A stretch of 30,068 bases of DNA, taken from IMG/VR virus record IMGVR_UViG_3300032047_000083, positions 1-30,068 of that record; one strand, written 5' to 3'. Position 1 is the first letter of the stretch. Each line of letters starts with the position of its first letter. This DNA comes from a virus. A program made the position numbers and the translations under genes. Under the pieces are notes generated by a model that was given only the letters and a program-made list of their open reading frames with translations, had not been told where the DNA came from and searched no databases. Of this stretch, positions 28,453-30,068 are shown in pieces.

Positions 28453-30068
28453 TTAATCATCAAATTCAAACAAACTATGGAATGTATTAGTAGTGTCTGT
28501 TGCTGACAGATCCCACTTTAACACACCTAGTAAGTTTTCAACCTTCTTATCGACTACTGCTTTTTCCATAGCATCGTCATCAAAAGGCATTTCTTTGAAC
28601 CAATCGGGTAATTGCATTTCGTCTGTAGGGTAAGCAATACTGGTGTAACCCATATTGTTACTCTTAAGTCTACATACAATTACTTTCATACCATCAGTAA
28701 TTTTCATACTGTAAGCATCACTGTTTGCCAGCAACATGTTATTCCAATTAATACTTGCTCTAACATGTCCTGGTATCATGACTTTAGTGTTTTCTTCTCT
28801 CATTCTTTCTAACTTATACAGACTAGCACTCTTGTTCATACTAAATGCTTTATTGTATGCTTCTGTATAATGTGTTAGATTATTGACCCTTTTAGGCATA
28901 CCTTTCATCCATGGGTCCATTTGTTTGAAATCTTTCTTAAATTCTCTTACACTTTCTAATACATTGCTTTCGGTTTCACCGTTTAGTGTTTGTGATAGTA
29001 CATTACTAAGAAAATCTTGTACAAACTCAGGCGTATCACTTCGCTTGATATCTAACCCCATAACTTTAAGTTTACCACCTTCTGGTTGCCAACCTTCTAA
29101 GTCTAGTACATTAATAGCATAACGTTTCTTTGTAATAAACAAGCCTGCTCTACCAACTACTTCTCTACCTGCTTTAAGTATCTGACCTTGCGATTTACTT
29201 ACATTAAATGCTCTCTTGGCAAAGTCAGGAAATGAATCACTAACAGTATCAGATATAGTGTCATACAAAGTGATCGCACTATCCATATCAAGTGTTATAC
29301 CTTGTTCTTTACTTTGCTTGTCAGCACTAAAATACACAGAGTCAGTATCACCATACACAATAGTTTCACCTATGTGGTTGTAATCGCCTGTGAGCATTTT
29401 GTTTGTTTCTGCTCCCATGTGCCTAGTAATTGCTCTACCAGTTAGTGTTGTGCTTTGACCAATTCTGTGATCAAAGAACCTACTGCCTGGATTACAAATA
29501 GCACCATATGTACTGTTAAGTAAAATCTTTCTAACCAACTGTCTCTTGTCCCAGAATGCTATGTCCTCTGGTGTAGTTGCTTCTTTCTTTTTCTTTTGTA
29601 GTTCTTGTCTTTCTGAATACCAACGTTCTAACAGTCCAGGAATAATACCCTGTACATCTGTTCTGTATATTGTGCCATTAGCACTAATACACCAAGGCTC
29701 TTTGCTGTTGAATAACATGTTGTACACATCAGCACCTGTTACATTTAACTCTACGCCGTCCTCTAGGTCTAACACCATTTGACGTTTAATGTCTTTTTCC
29801 ATAACAAGTTCGTATTCGTTACTGCCAAACTTGCCTGCCCAAGCATCAGCAAAAGACTTTTTCTCTAATTGCATCTTTTGTTTGATTTCTGAATTAGTAA
29901 ACTCTTGTCTTAGTTGTCCTACTACAGTTTCAGGAGCCATATTCAGTGATCTAATAACACTCGGATACAGACTGTTAATATCCATTGAGCCTACCCAGTC
30001 ATGTATACCTTTCTGTGGGAAAGCCACATAGGCACCTGCTACTGTATTACCCCATGGGTTGTCTGAAT
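28453..30068 (-). CDS. 43: Family B DNA polymerase, gp43-like (5' end outside window)
   Basis: This is the replicative polymerase of the phage, and only the C-terminal catalytic part is present. The frame is open to the right edge of the window. A GTG at 30027 is an internal valine, as the reading continues upstream with GAYVAFP. Motif A is SMDINSLYPSVI, motif B is KILLNSTYGAICNPG and motif C is YGDTDSVYF with both catalytic aspartates. The last residues NTFHSLFEFDD resemble the clamp-binding tail of T4-like polymerases. It is the first gene of the unit with the clamp candidate and the DpdA-like gene. Confidence 0.95.
   Translation of the reverse strand, partial: SDNPWGNTVAGAYVAFPQKGIHDWVGSMDINSLYPSVIRSLNMAPETVVGQLRQEFTNSEIKQKMQLEKKSFADAWAGKFGSNEYELVMEKDIKRQMVLDLEDGVELNVTGADVYNMLFNSKEPWCISANGTIYRTDVQGIIPGLLERWYSERQELQKKKKEATTPEDIAFWDKRQLVRKILLNSTYGAICNPGSRFFDHRIGQSTTLTGRAITRHMGAETNKMLTGDYNHIGETIVYGDTDSVYFSADKQSKEQGITLDMDSAITLYDTISDTVSDSFPDFAKRAFNVSKSQGQILKAGREVVGRAGLFITKKRYAINVLDLEGWQPEGGKLKVMGLDIKRSDTPEFVQDFLSNVLSQTLNGETESNVLESVREFKKDFKQMDPWMKGMPKRVNNLTHYTEAYNKAFSMNKSASLYKLERMREENTKVMIPGHVRASINWNNMLLANSDAYSMKITDGMKVIVCRLKSNNMGYTSIAYPTDEMQLPDWFKEMPFDDDAMEKAVVDKKVENLLGVLKWDLSATDTTNTFHSLFEFDD

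Noticed and set aside
1-30068. CRISPR arrays, insertion sequences, integrase or attachment sites
   Set aside because: No repeat-spacer pattern, transposase, integrase or flanking direct repeats were seen.

Overview
The window looks like part of the genome of a marine T4-like myovirus. It is AT-rich and gene-dense, and nearly every gene lies on the minus strand. It carries T4-type replication genes: the 5' part of an ATP-dependent DNA ligase (gp30), a FEN-type RNase H, a family B DNA polymerase (gp43, cut by the right edge) and a PCNA-like clamp candidate. It also has NATAAATA late promoters beside strong sigma70-type early promoters. No photosynthesis gene is visible. The host is probably a Gram-negative proteobacterium, because two genes encode exported proteins typical of Gram-negative bacteria, but its identity cannot be settled from this window.

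Layout, in window order (transcription runs right to left except for one small gene). 1-1045: ligase and its promoter. 1047-2000: two unknown genes under an early promoter. 2026-4240: a late-promoter operon with an acidic repeat protein, an AT-hook-like protein, an unknown gene and a sulfotransferase. 4250-9790: early-promoter units with a metallophosphatase, a metallopeptidase/VWA protein followed by a glycine-amidinotransferase-like enzyme, a MoxR-type AAA+ ATPase and small unknown genes. 9790-12190: an operon of a PD-(D/E)XK-like protein, a DNA methyltransferase and a 2OG-Fe(II) oxygenase under its own promoter. 12190-12650: a divergence region with a long structured hairpin, phased TGTAACA repeats and the only plus-strand gene (42 aa), closed by a bidirectional terminator. 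12657-14355: small genes including a glutaredoxin that lacks one active-site cysteine. 14333-19290: RNase H, a zinc-ribbon miniprotein, an exported protein, QueE, FolE and a phosphoribosyltransferase. 19322-24651: GalE, a histone-H1-like protein, a QueD-like protein, tiny membrane proteins, a DUF481-like outer-membrane protein and a glycosyltransferase. 24703-30068: an unknown gene, a second 2OG-Fe(II) oxygenase, DpdA-like transglycosylase, clamp candidate and DNA polymerase.

How the genes may work together. FolE, the QueD-like protein, QueE and the DpdA-like enzyme form most of a pathway that makes a 7-deazaguanine base and inserts it into DNA. The methyltransferase, the two oxygenases and the glycosyltransferase/GalE are further candidates for DNA decoration, but that part is inference. 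The exported outer-membrane and periplasmic proteins, sulfotransferase, amidinotransferase, glutaredoxin and phosphatase look like host-remodelling or auxiliary genes.

The most striking sequence signals outside genes are four. There are nine sigma70 promoters in two conserved classes. The phosphoribosyltransferase appears to have a leaderless mRNA. A copy of that promoter plus the first 15 nt of that gene sits in front of the glycosyltransferase. A roughly 78-nt hairpin lies in the divergent region.
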